Counted from the first letter of the stretch, positions 6,896 through 16,800 are shown. The stretch is DNA of 44,513 bases from an uncultured Pseudomonadota bacterium (GCA_903844665.1 CAIMUS010000148.1:1-44513), one strand, 5' to 3'. Notes: generated by a model not told the origin, from the letters alone. Program-made: numbers and translations.

Positions 6896-9586
6896 TTAAC
6901 CCGCCTCCAGGCTTTTGACGACAATCTCGTATACATCCGGCGACAGCGCCGGGGTCTGCCGGATACGCTCCAGTTCGGCCCGCATCAGCGCCTGGCGACT
7001 GGGATCGTATTTACGCCAGCGGGTGAAGGGATTCAGCATCCGCGCGGCGATCTGCGGGTTAAGGGCGTTCAGCGTCACCACCTGTCCGGCGAGGAAGCCA
7101 TAGCCGGAACCGTCGGCGGCATGAAAGCGCACCGGGTTGGACTGGCAGAACGCACCGATCAAAGCCCGCACCTTGTTGGGATTCCTGATGCTGAAATCCG
7201 GATGCTGCAGCAAGGCGTTGACTTCCAGCAGCGTATCGGGCAACTGGGAGGTGGACTGCAGGGCAAACCATTTATCCAGCACCAGGGCGTCATGCCGCCA
7301 GCGCCGGTAAAAGTCGGCCAGCGCGTCGGTGCGTTCGGGACAGGCGCGGTTGGCCAGCAGGCCCAGGGCGCTCAGTTCATCGCTCATATTGTCGGCGCCG
7401 CGGTATTGCCGCAGGCACAGCTCCAGGGTGAACGGCTGTTCCAACTGCATCAGATAATCCAGGCAACGGTTTTTCAGGCTGCGCCGGCCGATGGCGGCGG
7501 CATCGTTGCGATACTCGTCGCTTCGATTGGCCTCGTAGACGGCCAGGAACCGATCCCGCAAGCGCTGCGCCAGCGCCTGCCGGACAAAGTTACGGGCGGC
7601 ATGGATGCCGTCCACATCCACCACTTCCATCTGCTCGGCCAGATAGGTTTCATCCGGCAAATTCAATACCTGATCCAGCAGCGCCGGATCCAGTTCCCGA
7701 TTGTCCAGCGCCTGACCGAAGGCGGCGCTGAAAGCGTCCGACAGCCCCCAGGATCTACCCTGACGGCGGTCCTCGACCAATCGCAGGATGGTGCGCAGCG
7801 CCAGCGTCTGGCCCGCATCCCAGCGGTTGAATTCATCGCTGTCATGAGCCAGCAGGAACATCAGATCGGTATCGCTGTAATCCAGCAACAGCTTGGCCGG
7901 CGCCGAGAATCCCCGCAGTAGGGAGGGCATCGGCGGACCGGCTATATTCACAAAGGTGAAGCGGTGTTCCGGCTCGCGCAGTTCCAACACCCACTGCGTT
8001 CCTGTCGGCGCTGTTTCTCCCGCCAGTTGCAACGGCAGTTCACGGCCGTCGGCATCCAGCAGACCCATGGCCAACGGGAGATGAAACGGCTGCTTGTGAG
8101 GCTGGCCGGGCGTGGGCGGACAGGACTGGCGCACCGTCAGGGTATAGGTCCGCGCGGCGGAATCGTAATCGCCGCTTACCCGCAGTTCCGGCGTACCGGC
8201 CTGGCTGTACCACAGGCGGAACTGGCCGAAATCGACCCCGTTGGCGTCTTCCATGGCCTTGACGAAATCATCGGTGGTCACCGCCTGACCGTCATGACGT
8301 TCGAAGTACCAATCCATCCCGCGCCGAAAGCTTTCCTGGCCCAATAAATTGCGCAGCATGCGCACCACTTCTGCGCCCTTGTTATACACCGTTACTGTGT
8401 AGAAATTATTAATCTCGATAAACGACTCGGGCCGTACCGGATGCGCCATCGGCCCGGCGTCCTGGGGAAACTGGGCGGAGCGCAAAACCCGGACATCGCC
8501 GATGCGCTTGACCGCCCGCGAGTTCATGTCCGCCGAGAATTCCTGATCGCGGAATACCGTCAGACCCTCCTTCAGGCTCAACTGAAACCAGTCCCGGCAG
8601 GTGATCCGGTTACCGGTCCAGTTGTGGAAATATTCATGGCCGATCACGCCTTCGATACCTTGGTAGTCGGCGTCGGTGGCGGTTTCCGGCCGGGCCAGCA
8701 CGTATTTGGTGTTAAAGATATTCAAGCCCTTGTTTTCCATGGCGCCCATGTTGAAATCGCCGACCGCCACGATCATATAGATATCGAGATCGTATTCCCG
8801 GCCGAAGACTGCTTCGTCCCAGGCCATCGCCTTCTTCAGGGAGGCCATGGCATGGCCGCACTGGTCGAGGTTCTGCGGCTCCACATAAATATGCAGCGCC
8901 ACCCGGCGGCCGGAACGGGTGGTGAAGGTATCCTCCACCCGCCGTAAATGACCGGCCACCAGGGCGAAGAGATAGCAGGGCTTTTTGAAAGGATCGCGCC
9001 AAGTGGCCCAGTGGCGGCCATCCCCCAGTTCGCCGCTGGCGATCAGATTGCCGTTGGCCAGCAACACCGGATAGCGGGTCTTGTCGGCGGTCAGGGTGGT
9101 GGTATAAACCGCCATCACATCGGGCCGATCCAGAAAATAGGTGATCTTGCGAAAACCCTCGGCTTCGCACTGGGTGCAGAAATTGCCACTGGATTTATAC
9201 AGTCCCTCCAGCGAGGTATTGTCCTGGGGCCGAATCCGGGTGAGCGCTTCGAGTTCGAACCGTTCCGGCACGACGAAGAGAGTCAGGCGCTCCGACTCGA
9301 CCTCATAACGGTCCGGCGTCAGTTCCACGCCGTCCAGGCGCAATCCCAGCAATTGCACTTGCTGGCCGTCAAGCACCAGGGGACGTGGGCTGCCGGCGGT
9401 CGGAACGTGATTGCGCACCATGCGCAGGCGGGAATGCACCAGGGTGGACGCCTCGCCGAGTTCGAACCGCAGTTCGACCTGTTCGATCAGATAATCCGGC
9501 GGCGTGTAATCACGTAGATAGATCGTTTTGGGTGCTTGTCTTGCAGCAGCGATGTCCAAGGTGGCGCCTCCGCGGTGGTGCTTCAT
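6896..9586 (-). CDS. pepN: Aminopeptidase N (M1 family)
   Basis: Zinc aminopeptidase of 896 residues, close to the E. coli PepN length (870). It removes N-terminal residues from peptides in the cytoplasm. The exopeptidase motif GAMEN is at 281-285. The zinc site HEYFHNWTGNRITCRDW has His317 and His321, with Glu340 in LSLKEGLTVFRDQEF as third ligand and Glu318 as catalytic base. The N-terminal beta-domain starts with KTIYLRDYTPPDYLI, as in PepN, and a long helical C-terminal domain follows. About 15 residues before that motif are unusual, so the real start may be slightly downstream. It stands alone, with 120 bp to the phasin gene and 273 bp to the methyltransferase gene. Confidence 0.95.
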   Translation of the reverse strand: MKHHRGGATLDIAAARQAPKTIYLRDYTPPDYLIEQVELRFELGEASTLVHSRLRMVRNHVPTAGSPRPLVLDGQQVQLLGLRLDGVELTPDRYEVESERLTLFVVPERFELEALTRIRPQDNTSLEGLYKSSGNFCTQCEAEGFRKITYFLDRPDVMAVYTTTLTADKTRYPVLLANGNLIASGELGDGRHWATWRDPFKKPCYLFALVAGHLRRVEDTFTTRSGRRVALHIYVEPQNLDQCGHAMASLKKAMAWDEAVFGREYDLDIYMIVAVGDFNMGAMENKGLNIFNTKYVLARPETATDADYQGIEGVIGHEYFHNWTGNRITCRDWFQLSLKEGLTVFRDQEFSADMNSRAVKRIGDVRVLRSAQFPQDAGPMAHPVRPESFIEINNFYTVTVYNKGAEVVRMLRNLLGQESFRRGMDWYFERHDGQAVTTDDFVKAMEDANGVDFGQFRLWYSQAGTPELRVSGDYDSAARTYTLTVRQSCPPTPGQPHKQPFHLPLAMGLLDADGRELPLQLAGETAPTGTQWVLELREPEHRFTFVNIAGPPMPSLLRGFSAPAKLLLDYSDTDLMFLLAHDSDEFNRWDAGQTLALRTILRLVEDRRQGRSWGLSDAFSAAFGQALDNRELDPALLDQVLNLPDETYLAEQMEVVDVDGIHAARNFVRQALAQRLRDRFLAVYEANRSDEYRNDAAAIGRRSLKNRCLDYLMQLEQPFTLELCLRQYRGADNMSDELSALGLLANRACPERTDALADFYRRWRHDALVLDKWFALQSTSQLPDTLLEVNALLQHPDFSIRNPNKVRALIGAFCQSNPVRFHAADGSGYGFLAGQVVTLNALNPQIAARMLNPFTRWRKYDPSRQALMRAELERIRQTPALSPDVYEIVVKSLEAG

Positions 9587-9820
9587 CAGATGCCCTTAAA
9601 CGGGCTATTGTCATCATTCGGCAACAGATTTGAGCCAGGGTTCGCCGGTTGGATGGCCGGAAACGGCTGTCAGGGGGCGGCGAGCGCGGCTTTTTCTTGC
9701 GCCACGTAGGTAATCAAAGCCGGAAAGAAAAGGCTGGGGTGTAAGCAAATTCTGTAGATACCGTCTTGGCAATTAGCCTATTTTTAGAGTTGTAGGCTGG
9801 AATAGGCGGAGCTTGCGGAG

Positions 9821-9852
9821 CGTTTCCGGCGCTCCTGAGCATGCCGGAAACG
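9821..9852. repeat. Nested palindromic repeat
   Basis: A perfect 10-bp inverted repeat CGTTTCCGGC / GCCGGAAACG encloses a smaller hairpin GCTC-CT-GAGC. It lies within a dispersed element starting near 9791 (TGTAGGCTGGAATAGGCGGA), related to the element at 11875-11910. The rest of the 273-bp gap between pepN and the methyltransferase gene shows no gene. The structure could also end transcription of the minus-strand methyltransferase. Confidence 0.55.
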
Positions 9853-9859
9853 GCCGCCG

Positions 9860-10543
9860 TTAGACAGGCTTGATAAGCAACATTTCATTACCGCCTCGCT
9901 GAAACTCGTAAGGGACACGCTTAACCTCAACACCGAAGCCTTGGGCTATAAGACTCTCGGTTACGAAGGATAAGTGCGGCGAAGGCGCGCCGTCCAGCGT
10001 AAGCAAAGGAAACACTCTGACTTCACGAGCTACCCGCAACATTTCCCGCATAGCCTGAAGGTGAAATCCAGCGGTCAAGTGAGTACTGTAAAGAAATAAA
10101 AAATGCGATGATAAGGCGATGTCGAAACTACCGCTCTCAAAGGGGAGTGACGGTAACTCACCGGCAATATATCGACCTTCGTTCTTTCCAGCCATGTAGT
10201 CCGATAGGAACGTTTCCATCGCTGCCATACGAACCCGCCCAAGTTTTTCAACCGACGAGATAGCCCCCCAGGCATAGTTGCTTTGGTTCTCGCGCATTTG
10301 AGCCATCACGGTTTCGTAAGTCTCGGAGATGCGGCTTCTGATCTGTGCAGCCTCAAAGACATAGATCGGATCGACTGAAATGACATGACCGCCACGTTTG
10401 GTCAGTCCCGAGTTGAATCCGGCTGGACCATCACCACAGCCGAGAATGCGAAATTTCAGATCGGCCTCCGTGAGGCCGAACATGGCAACGTATTCGTCGT
10501 AGGAACGCCCCCACGGTATGACTTTTTCGAGTGCAAAACTCAT
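9860..10543 (-). CDS. SAM-dependent methyltransferase-like protein
   Basis: A protein of 227 residues with a class I methyltransferase layout: motif I FRILGCGDGPAGFNSGL (about 31-47), an acidic end of strand 2 in VISVDPIY, and a later FDIALSSHFLFLYS segment where motif IV sits. The substrate is unknown. The glycine motif (GCGDGP) fits SAM binding. It lies 20 bp downstream of hicB on the same strand, inside the accessory island. Its stop codon falls in a GTCTAAC heptamer, which matches an integron attC outer box, but no partner box follows. Orphan proteins of this kind are common in islands. Confidence 0.6.
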   Translation of the reverse strand: MSFALEKVIPWGRSYDEYVAMFGLTEADLKFRILGCGDGPAGFNSGLTKRGGHVISVDPIYVFEAAQIRSRISETYETVMAQMRENQSNYAWGAISSVEKLGRVRMAAMETFLSDYMAGKNEGRYIAGELPSLPFESGSFDIALSSHFLFLYSTHLTAGFHLQAMREMLRVAREVRVFPLLTLDGAPSPHLSFVTESLIAQGFGVEVKRVPYEFQRGGNEMLLIKPV

Positions 10544-10563
10544 CGATAGTCATTCACTACTTT

Positions 10564-10785
10564 TCAGGCCACTTCCTGCATGGGCCGAATGCGAGGGCTA
10601 GGCAGTGTACGCCCTTCGGCTGCAAAATGACGAATTATATCTTCAACGACTTCACATAATTCACCATATAGCTTTACCGGATCGCCTCCATGAATTCCAG
10701 TAATCAAGTCAGGGCATTTCCCAATGTAAGTCTGATCTTCTTCACTCCACTCTACCCATTTGTGATACTGATCGATCTCTTTCAT
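10564..10785 (-). CDS. hicB: HicB-like antitoxin
   Basis: A protein of 73 residues with the partial RNase-H-like HicB fold (HKWVEWSEEDQTYIGKCPDL, then a helix CEVVEDIIRHFAAEG). HicB proteins bind and block HicA mRNA interferases and usually repress their own promoter through a C-terminal DNA-binding domain. That domain is absent or very short here, which makes this a minimal HicB. Its ATG overlaps the hicA stop by 4 bp (ATGA), giving the usual toxin-first hicAB order. Seen: fold pattern and overlap. Inferred: that the pair is active. Confidence 0.85.
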   Translation of the reverse strand: MKEIDQYHKWVEWSEEDQTYIGKCPDLITGIHGGDPVKLYGELCEVVEDIIRHFAAEGRTLPSPRIRPMQEVA

Positions 10786-10985
10786 TGCTTCACTATCTCT
10801 ACAGCTTGTTTCACTTGCTTTTCTTGATAAGATTTAGCATCGTCACCGGACTTTCCGCTGAGCGTCACAGCACCGGCATAGTTGGCATGAGTGAATTTGC
10901 GATGCGATCCCTTACCTCCGCCTGGAATTTCGTAAAAACCAGCATTTTTTAGATCCTGGATCAATTCTCTGATTTTGCTTGGCAT
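10782..10985 (-). CDS. hicA: HicA-like mRNA interferase toxin
   Basis: A protein of 67 residues with the double-stranded-RNA-binding-like HicA fold. The catalytic His28 sits in PGGGKGSHRKFTH, the GSHxxF-type motif that defines the family, and the N-terminal SKIRELIQDLKNAGFYEI is also typical. HicA cleaves mRNA and halts growth when not bound by HicB, encoded next with a 4-bp overlap. It is complete compared with family members (about 60-80 residues). It lies 143 bp from the PIN module across a region that includes the attC-like site. Confidence 0.88.
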   Translation of the reverse strand: MPSKIRELIQDLKNAGFYEIPGGGKGSHRKFTHANYAGAVTLSGKSGDDAKSYQEKQVKQAVEIVKQ

Positions 10986-11113
10986 TTCACAGCTTCAATC
11001 GGTACTGCAAACCGTTCAATACCTCACGTTGAGCTTCAGCGGGGGCGCGTTAAGAATCCATAGGTTGCGGGGGTGACGAACGAATCCTAACCTACGCGCT
11101 ACGCCGGCTGAAG

Positions 11114-11171
11114 ACCTAACGCGCCAATTCAGCGGCGAGCGAAACGAGTCCGCTGCAATGAAGAGTTAGGC
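11114..11171 (-). other. attC-like integron recombination site
   Basis: A 58-bp imperfect palindrome is bounded by ACCTAAC (11114-11120) and GTTAGGC (11165-11171), which both fit the attC outer-box consensus RYYYAAC/GTTRRRY. Inside, CAATTCAGCGG (11125-11135) pairs with CCGCTGCAATGAA (11150-11162) with an unpaired base, as the extrahelical bases of attC sites do; the apical spacer is CGAGCGAAACGAGT. The site lies at the 3' end of the minus-strand PIN module, as expected for a gene cassette, and is translated as the tail of the small partner gene. No integrase gene is present in the window. Confidence 0.6.
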
Positions 11172-11329
11172 ATAGGGGATGCTGGAGGCTTAACGTGTTG
11201 CCAACCCTCGGCCTCACTTTGCGCCTCTGATCGCTTTATGTCCTCGAAAATTCGACGCACATCGAAACCGAACTGAGCAGCTAATGCCTCTTTAGTAGCG
11301 CATACTTCGTCAATGATTTCATCACGCAT
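11129..11329 (-). CDS. Small partner (probable antitoxin) of the PIN protein
   Basis: A protein of 66 residues. The first 45 or so (MRDEIIDEVCATKEALAAQF, then GFDVRRIFEDIKRSEAQSEAE) resemble short helical proteins often encoded beside PIN toxins of this type, presumed antitoxins. In characterised VapBC pairs the antitoxin gene usually comes first; here it follows the toxin gene, overlapping its 3' end by 8 bp. The tail MPNSSLQRTRFARR is a translation of the attC-like site, not conserved protein. No DNA-binding fold is evident. Confidence 0.6.
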   Translation of the reverse strand: MRDEIIDEVCATKEALAAQFGFDVRRIFEDIKRSEAQSEAEGWQHVKPPASPMPNSSLQRTRFARR

Positions 11330-11810
11330 CGTCTTCTCCTAAAAGTTCTTCCGGGGTACAAATGAAAGGTAACGACAATCCAACTCCAGCAAGATAATCC
11401 GAGATATCCGCCTGGATGACGGGATTGGCAATGTGCTTGAAATTCCAGGTTAGCAACAGGTCGATGCCATGTACCGTCGCAACCGAAATATGAAAAGCAT
11501 CTTCCACTGCCTTTTCCGGGATGATTCGCTGGATAACCAAAGATTCGACAATATCGACTATCCGGGCAGTTACCGATAATGACGGAAACTCCCGCAACGC
11601 CTCCAGTCTTCGAGCAGCGGCAACAGGATCGCCAGCGCGACACTCACGCAGCACAACATCGGATATAAATACTCGATATTCGCTTCGCCGCGCCCACCAA
11701 CGCCGAGTAACCAATTGACGGGCCGCGCCCAAGAGCGAAGAGCTATCGCGCGAAGTAAGATAGCTTACGATAGATGTTTCAATATAGACGCTTGGCTGCT
11801 TGGTTTTCAT
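11322..11810 (-). CDS. PIN-domain protein (probable VapC-like toxin)
   Basis: A protein of 162 residues. The PIN start VYIETSIVSYLTSR carries the first acidic residue as Glu11 instead of the usual Asp. Further acidic residues are in VLRECRAGDP and EKAVEDAFHISVATVHGIDLLLTWN, the latter matching the PIN motif that precedes the terminal strand. PIN proteins are metal-dependent RNases; this subgroup (YIETS start) is annotated as toxin-like but is little studied. It overlaps the small gene that follows by 8 bp. The adjacent attC-like site suggests the pair moved as a cassette. Confidence 0.75.
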   Translation of the reverse strand: MKTKQPSVYIETSIVSYLTSRDSSSLLGAARQLVTRRWWARRSEYRVFISDVVLRECRAGDPVAAARRLEALREFPSLSVTARIVDIVESLVIQRIIPEKAVEDAFHISVATVHGIDLLLTWNFKHIANPVIQADISDYLAGVGLSLPFICTPEELLGEDDA

Positions 11811-11874
11811 TCGTATCGGGTGTGGTGCAATCTAAAATCGTGGTCTGTCCTCATTTTCCTTGTCGCCGGAGGAA

Positions 11875-11910
11875 CCTGGATTGCGCTTCGCAAGCTCCGC
11901 TCCATCCAGG
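11875..11910. repeat. Dispersed palindromic repeat
   Basis: Inverted repeat CCTGGAT / ATCCAGG flanks GCGCTTCGCAAGCTCCGC; on the plus strand it is followed by CTACGCCGGCTGA. The same 13-mer occurs at 11099-11111 next to the attC-like site, and a related GGCGGAGCTTGCGGAGC sequence lies at 9806-9822. It belongs to a repeat family that marks the gene boundaries of this island. Confidence 0.55.
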
Positions 11911-11929
11911 CTACGCCGGCTGACCTCTG

Positions 11930-12352
11930 TTAGGCCACCTGTTCGGGGTGGGACTCTACCTGTTCAAGAATCTCTGCTACCCGTCTTCCTGCCTCTCGCG
12001 GAGAGGATTCTTTGAGGAACTGAAATTGCCGAAGTAAGGATGCTATACGCATTAAATCAACATCCTCGGCAACGACTGGAATGATCCGTTTCTTATCCGC
12101 CAACGCCGCACCAAGCTCGAAAAAAGTCCAAGGGCTTTCAACACTATTTGGGCTGAGGATGATAATAAGAGTACTGCTGTCTCTGAGCGCTTCTTGGATC
12201 TTGTCCTGCCAGCGTTCCCCAGGAGCCAATTCGGAAACATCAAACCAAGTTTTGACACCTGCATCTCTTAGAGCAGAGGCGAACTCCGACACCCAAGGTT
12301 TGTCTTTGAATGAATAGGAGAGGAAAACATCGTAACGCTGTTTCTCAGCCAT
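11930..12352 (-). CDS. TIR-domain protein (second of a pair)
   Basis: A TIR-only protein of 140 residues. Strand A is YDVFLSYSFKDKPWVSEFAS, then a box-2-like FDVSELAPGERWQDKI, strands LIIILSP and IIPVVAE, and the helix SPWTFFELGAALA with Glu79 at the position of the catalytic Glu of NAD-cleaving TIR domains. Bacterial TIR proteins often cleave NAD+ or make cyclic ADP-ribose signals during phage defence. The ATG at 12352 is chosen because GGGAGA lies 5 nt upstream and the domain starts there. It overlaps the upstream TIR gene by 8 bp. Its stop lies in GCCTAAC, a possible half attC box. No effector is fused to it. Confidence 0.85.
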   Translation of the reverse strand: MAEKQRYDVFLSYSFKDKPWVSEFASALRDAGVKTWFDVSELAPGERWQDKIQEALRDSSTLIIILSPNSVESPWTFFELGAALADKKRIIPVVAEDVDLMRIASLLRQFQFLKESSPREAGRRVAEILEQVESHPEQVA

Positions 12353-12773
12353 TGTTTCTCCCGGACGATACCCGCGCACCAAGCTGATTAAAGTACTGGT
12401 CGATGTCGTTAAGCCGAATGATATCTCTTTTCTTGAGAAAGACCGGGGCATTCGGCTGGGCTTGGAATTCTTTGGGCGTTAAACCATGGAGTACGACAAC
12501 TATAGGAATACGGCGAATCCATGCAGCACCGATCTCAGCCCATACATAGGGTCTCTCAAGCGCCCAAGGCGTAAATAACACGACGAGCTCGTCAGCTTTG
12601 TCCAGGAACTCGCGAATGTCTTCCTCGAATTCTGCCCCAACGTCAACGTCGGCCTCATCGAGAAACGGCTGCGCCCCACGAGACGAGATTTCCCTAGCGA
12701 TCTGACGAGCCACCCAGGTGTCTTCGCCAGAGTGACTGACGAAAACCAGTCTTGCACCATGTGAAGAGACCAT
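12345..12773 (-). CDS. TIR-domain protein (first of a pair)
   Basis: A TIR-only protein of 142 residues. It opens with LVFVSHSGEDTWVARQIARE (strand A and helix A), then GAQPFLDEADVDVGAEFEED (BB-loop region), ELVVLFTPWALERPYVWAEI with Glu80 in the catalytic position, and IPIVVVLHGL. It differs clearly from its partner, so the pair is not a recent duplication. The start at 12773 is set by the domain start and by AAGG 6 nt upstream; the frame is open upstream to 12959, but those codons run through a palindromic repeat and look noncoding. The overlap with the next TIR gene suggests the two products act together. Confidence 0.83.
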   Translation of the reverse strand: MVSSHGARLVFVSHSGEDTWVARQIAREISSRGAQPFLDEADVDVGAEFEEDIREFLDKADELVVLFTPWALERPYVWAEIGAAWIRRIPIVVVLHGLTPKEFQAQPNAPVFLKKRDIIRLNDIDQYFNQLGARVSSGRNNG

Positions 12774-12812
12774 TTTTACCTTATTATTGGAATTTCTGTC
12801 ATCAGTCCCGCA

Positions 12813-12888
12813 GGATGGGCACGCTTCGCTTTGCCCATCCTCCCGATAGAGACAACGATGGGCACAGCGCAATGCGCCTTTGCCCATC
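12813..12888. repeat. Two tandem hairpin repeats
   Basis: Two related palindromes lie in the 142-bp gap between the TIR pair and ihfA. The first is GGATGGGCA / TGCCCATCC (12813-12840) around CGCTTCGC. The second is GATGGGCA / TGCCCATC (12857-12888), with an inner GCGC-AAT-GCGC hairpin. They are probably copies of one dispersed REP-like element and could also insulate the TIR genes from the translation operon. Confidence 0.65.
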
Positions 12889-12915
12889 CTACCGTTGATA
12901 TAAACAGACCGTACA

Positions 12916-13233
12916 TCAAACCCAATTGGTCTCTTCCTCGGCTTCCCCCTCGAAAACATCTATCCGCGATTTCAGCTTCTGGCCGGCCCGGAAGGTCACC
13001 ACCCGACGGGCCGTGATCGGAATCTCCTGGCCGGTTTTAGGATTGCGGCCAGGACGCTGATTCTTATTGCGCAAATCGAAATTGCCGAAACCCGACAGCT
13101 TGACCTGCTCCCCTTGCTCCAAGGCTGCCCGGATTTCCTCAAAGAACAATTCCACCAAGTCCTTGGCATCCCGTTTGTTCATGCCCAGTTCTTCAAAAAG
13201 CATTTCTGCCATATCCGCTTTCGTCAATGCCAT
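12916..13233 (-). CDS. ihfA: Integration host factor subunit alpha
   Basis: A DNA-bending HU/IHF family protein of 105 residues (E. coli IhfA has 99). It has the family arm [20 protein letters not shown], whose Pro intercalates into DNA, and the IhfA-type start [20 protein letters not shown]. With IhfB it forms IHF, which shapes DNA for transcription, replication and recombination, including integron and phage events. It starts 5 bp after pheT, in the standard gammaproteobacterial order. In many relatives a merR-type gene follows; here the repeats and TIR genes take that place. Confidence 0.97.
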   Translation of the reverse strand: MALTKADMAEMLFEELGMNKRDAKDLVELFFEEIRAALEQGEQVKLSGFGNFDLRNKNQRPGRNPKTGQEIPITARRVVTFRAGQKLKSRIDVFEGEAEEETNWV

Positions 13234-13238
13234 AGCTG

Positions 13239-15617
13239 CTACACCCTGAGCGTTGCACCGAGCTGCGCTTCCAGCCCGGCTATTATTTTCGCGATGGTCT
13301 CATCCACCACTTGATCTATAAGATTGCGCGAAAAATCCTGTAAAATCAAGCCAAAGGCTAAACTTTTCCGACCGGCGGGCAAATTTTCGCCACGAAACAC
13401 GTCAAATAAGCGTATTTCCCGTAGCAGTTCCCCGCCGTGCGCCTGGATGCACTGCGCCACCGCCCCGGCGGCAACCCCCTCATCCACCACGACGGCGATA
13501 TCGCGGCGACTGGCCGGAAACCTGGACAACTCGCTGAACTGCGGCGCCCGCGCGCTGGCGACAGCGTCCGCCCGCAACTCGAAGACGAACACCGGGCCTT
13601 CCAATTCCAACCGGCGCTCCACCGCCGGATGCAAGGCACCGAGCCAGCCGCAGGGCCGGCCGTCGAGATCGATCCGCGCCGTCTGGCCGGGATGCAAGGC
13701 TGGATGCGGCGCCTTTACAAATGCAAAGGCTTCGGGCTGTCCGGTCAAAGCCAGCAAGGCTTCCACATCGGCCTTCAGATCGAAGAAATCCACCACCCGG
13801 CGGGATTCACCCCACTGTTCGGGCAGCGCCTCGCCGCAAATCACGCCGCCGAGGTAGCGCTCCTGCACCAACTCTCCACCCTGCGGCAGGAAATTGAGAC
13901 CGATCTCGAACAGACGGACCCGCGCCTGCTGGCGCTTCTGGTTGTAAACCAGCGCCTTGACCAAGCCAGCCCAGAGGGTGGTGCGCATCACCGCCAGATC
14001 CTCGGAAATCGGATTGGCCAGGGCCAGCGGCTGCCGCTCCGGGTCCAGCGCCTGCGCGAACCGGGGGTCAACGAAACTGTAGGTGATGGCCTCCTGGAAA
14101 CCCCGCTGCACCAGGGTTTCCCGCCAGCGGTTCAGATTCACCTGGGATTCCGGCTGCGGATGGAAACCCATGCGCAACAAGGGCGTCCGGCTCGGTAGGC
14201 GGCTGTAACCGTAAATCCGCCCGAGTTCCTCGATCAGATCCGCTTCGAGGGTAATATCGAAGCGAAACGACGGCGGCACCACCAGCCAGCGATCGCCTTC
14301 GTCCGCCACCGCCATCCCCAGGCGCGTCAGAATTTCGACGACCTGCTCTCCCTCGATGTCCAGACCGAGCAGCCGGCGGATGCGTTCCGGCCGGAGCTTG
14401 ATGGCCGGCTCCGCCGGCAGGTGCTCGGGCGCCACCGCTTCGACGATCGGCCCCGGCCGGCCGCCGGCGATGTCCAACAGCAACCGGGTCGCCCGTTCCA
14501 TCGCCCGTACCTGCAATTGCGGGTCCACACCCCGCTCGAAGCGATGGGAGGAATCGGTGGATAGCCCATAGCGCCGGGCGCGCCCGGCGATAACGGTCGG
14601 GCTGAAAAAGGCGCTTTCCAGAAAGACATCATGGGTCTGCCCGTCCACCGCGCTGGCGGCTCCGCCCATTATCCCGGCGATGGCCAGCGGCCCATTGTGA
14701 TCGGCGATCAGCAGGGTCTCGGAATCCAGCTCCACCCGGTTGCCGTTCAGCAACTCCAGCGTCTCCCCGACTTGGGCGCGGCGCACCTCGATGCCGCCGG
14801 CCAGCCGCTGGAGATCGAAGGCGTGCATGGGCTGGCCCAATTCCAGCATGACATAGTTGGTCACATCCACCAGCGGGCTGATCGGTCGCAAGCCGGCGCG
14901 CCGCAACCGCTCCTGCAGCCACGGCGGAGTCCCGGCGGCGGGATCGAGCCCGCGGACGACGCGCCCCACATAGCGGGGGCAATCGGCAGGGGCGCTCAGC
15001 TTAACCGGCAGCACGGCGTCGATTGCCGCCGCCACCGGGTCGGCCGCGATAAATTTAACCTCACAGCGATTCAACACTCCCACCTCGCGGGCCACCCCGG
15101 CCATGCCGAGACAATCGCCGCGGTTGGGCGTTAGATCGATTTCGATGATCCGATCGTCCAGCCACAACAGCCGCCGCAGATCTTCGCCTAACGGACTGTC
15201 CGCCGGCAGTTCCAGCAAGCCCTCGGCGCTCTCCGCCAGACCGAGCTCCCTGGCGGAGCACAGCATCCCCTGGGAATAGACCCCGCGCAACTCCGCGGCG
15301 ACGATCTGCACACCATCGGGCAGCACCGCGCCCAACAGGGCAAGCGGCGCGCGCATGCCGACCCGCGCGTTGGGCGCGCCGCAGACGATCTGCAAGGTTT
15401 CCCCCTGCCCCACCTCCACCCGGGCCACCCGCAAGCGGTCGGCCTGGGGATGGGGTTCGAGTTCGACCACCTGCCCCACCACCACGCCGCTGAAAGCCGG
15501 CGCCGCCGGCTCGACGCTATCCACCTCCAGACCGGCCAGCGTCAATTGCGCCGCCAGTTCGGCAGTGGAGATCGCGGGATCGACCCACTCCCGCAGCCAT
15601 TGCTCACTTATTCTCAT
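13239..15617 (-). CDS. pheT: Phenylalanyl-tRNA synthetase beta subunit
   Basis: Large subunit (792 residues, normal length) of the alpha2-beta2 enzyme that charges tRNA-Phe. The domains appear in the expected order: N-terminal tRNA-binding (EMAP-like) domain at about 40-150 ([20 protein letters not shown]), the B3/B4 editing region in the middle, B5 around 400-475, a synthetase-like core, and the C-terminal ferredoxin-like anticodon-binding domain ([18 protein letters not shown] to the end). The start ATG is preceded by AAGGAGG at 4 nt. It follows pheS by 18 bp and precedes ihfA by 5 bp, so the three are very likely one transcript. Confidence 0.97.
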   Translation of the reverse strand: MRISEQWLREWVDPAISTAELAAQLTLAGLEVDSVEPAAPAFSGVVVGQVVELEPHPQADRLRVARVEVGQGETLQIVCGAPNARVGMRAPLALLGAVLPDGVQIVAAELRGVYSQGMLCSARELGLAESAEGLLELPADSPLGEDLRRLLWLDDRIIEIDLTPNRGDCLGMAGVAREVGVLNRCEVKFIAADPVAAAIDAVLPVKLSAPADCPRYVGRVVRGLDPAAGTPPWLQERLRRAGLRPISPLVDVTNYVMLELGQPMHAFDLQRLAGGIEVRRAQVGETLELLNGNRVELDSETLLIADHNGPLAIAGIMGGAASAVDGQTHDVFLESAFFSPTVIAGRARRYGLSTDSSHRFERGVDPQLQVRAMERATRLLLDIAGGRPGPIVEAVAPEHLPAEPAIKLRPERIRRLLGLDIEGEQVVEILTRLGMAVADEGDRWLVVPPSFRFDITLEADLIEELGRIYGYSRLPSRTPLLRMGFHPQPESQVNLNRWRETLVQRGFQEAITYSFVDPRFAQALDPERQPLALANPISEDLAVMRTTLWAGLVKALVYNQKRQQARVRLFEIGLNFLPQGGELVQERYLGGVICGEALPEQWGESRRVVDFFDLKADVEALLALTGQPEAFAFVKAPHPALHPGQTARIDLDGRPCGWLGALHPAVERRLELEGPVFVFELRADAVASARAPQFSELSRFPASRRDIAVVVDEGVAAGAVAQCIQAHGGELLREIRLFDVFRGENLPAGRKSLAFGLILQDFSRNLIDQVVDETIAKIIAGLEAQLGATLRV

Positions 15618-15635
15618 AAAGCCTCCTTAAGTCCC

Positions 15636-16667
<1,032 letters not shown>

Positions 16668-16693
16668 CTATCAGTCAACGTGTAACCGTTCAG

Positions 16694-16800
16694 ACCCCCC
16701 ACCCCAACCCTCCCCCACAAGGGGGGAGGGAGTTATTGCAAAACAGCTACTTAGCGTATTCCCCCTCCCCTTGTGGGAGGGGGCTAGGGGGAGGGGGGTG
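16694..16800. repeat. C/G-rich imperfect inverted repeat
   Basis: Left arm (about 16695-16730) is C-rich with CCCCCACAAGGGGGGAGGG; right arm (about 16761-16799) is nearly its reverse complement (CCCCTCCCCTTGTGGGAGG, then GGGGGCTAGGGGGAGGGG). Each arm can also fold on itself around the CACAAG/CTTGTG centre. The 30-bp middle is A/T-rich. This looks like a small non-autonomous repeat inserted between rplT and pheS. Confidence 0.6.

Noticed and set aside
11930-12773. Thoeris defence system
   Set aside because: Thoeris needs ThsA (an NAD-depleting or membrane effector) next to the TIR gene(s). Neither neighbour, ihfA nor the PIN module, resembles it.
12774-12959. N-terminal extension of the first TIR gene up to 12959
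   Set aside because: The extra codons run through two palindromic repeats and overlap the ihfA end; no ribosome-binding site supports the upstream start, and the TIR domain begins at 12773.
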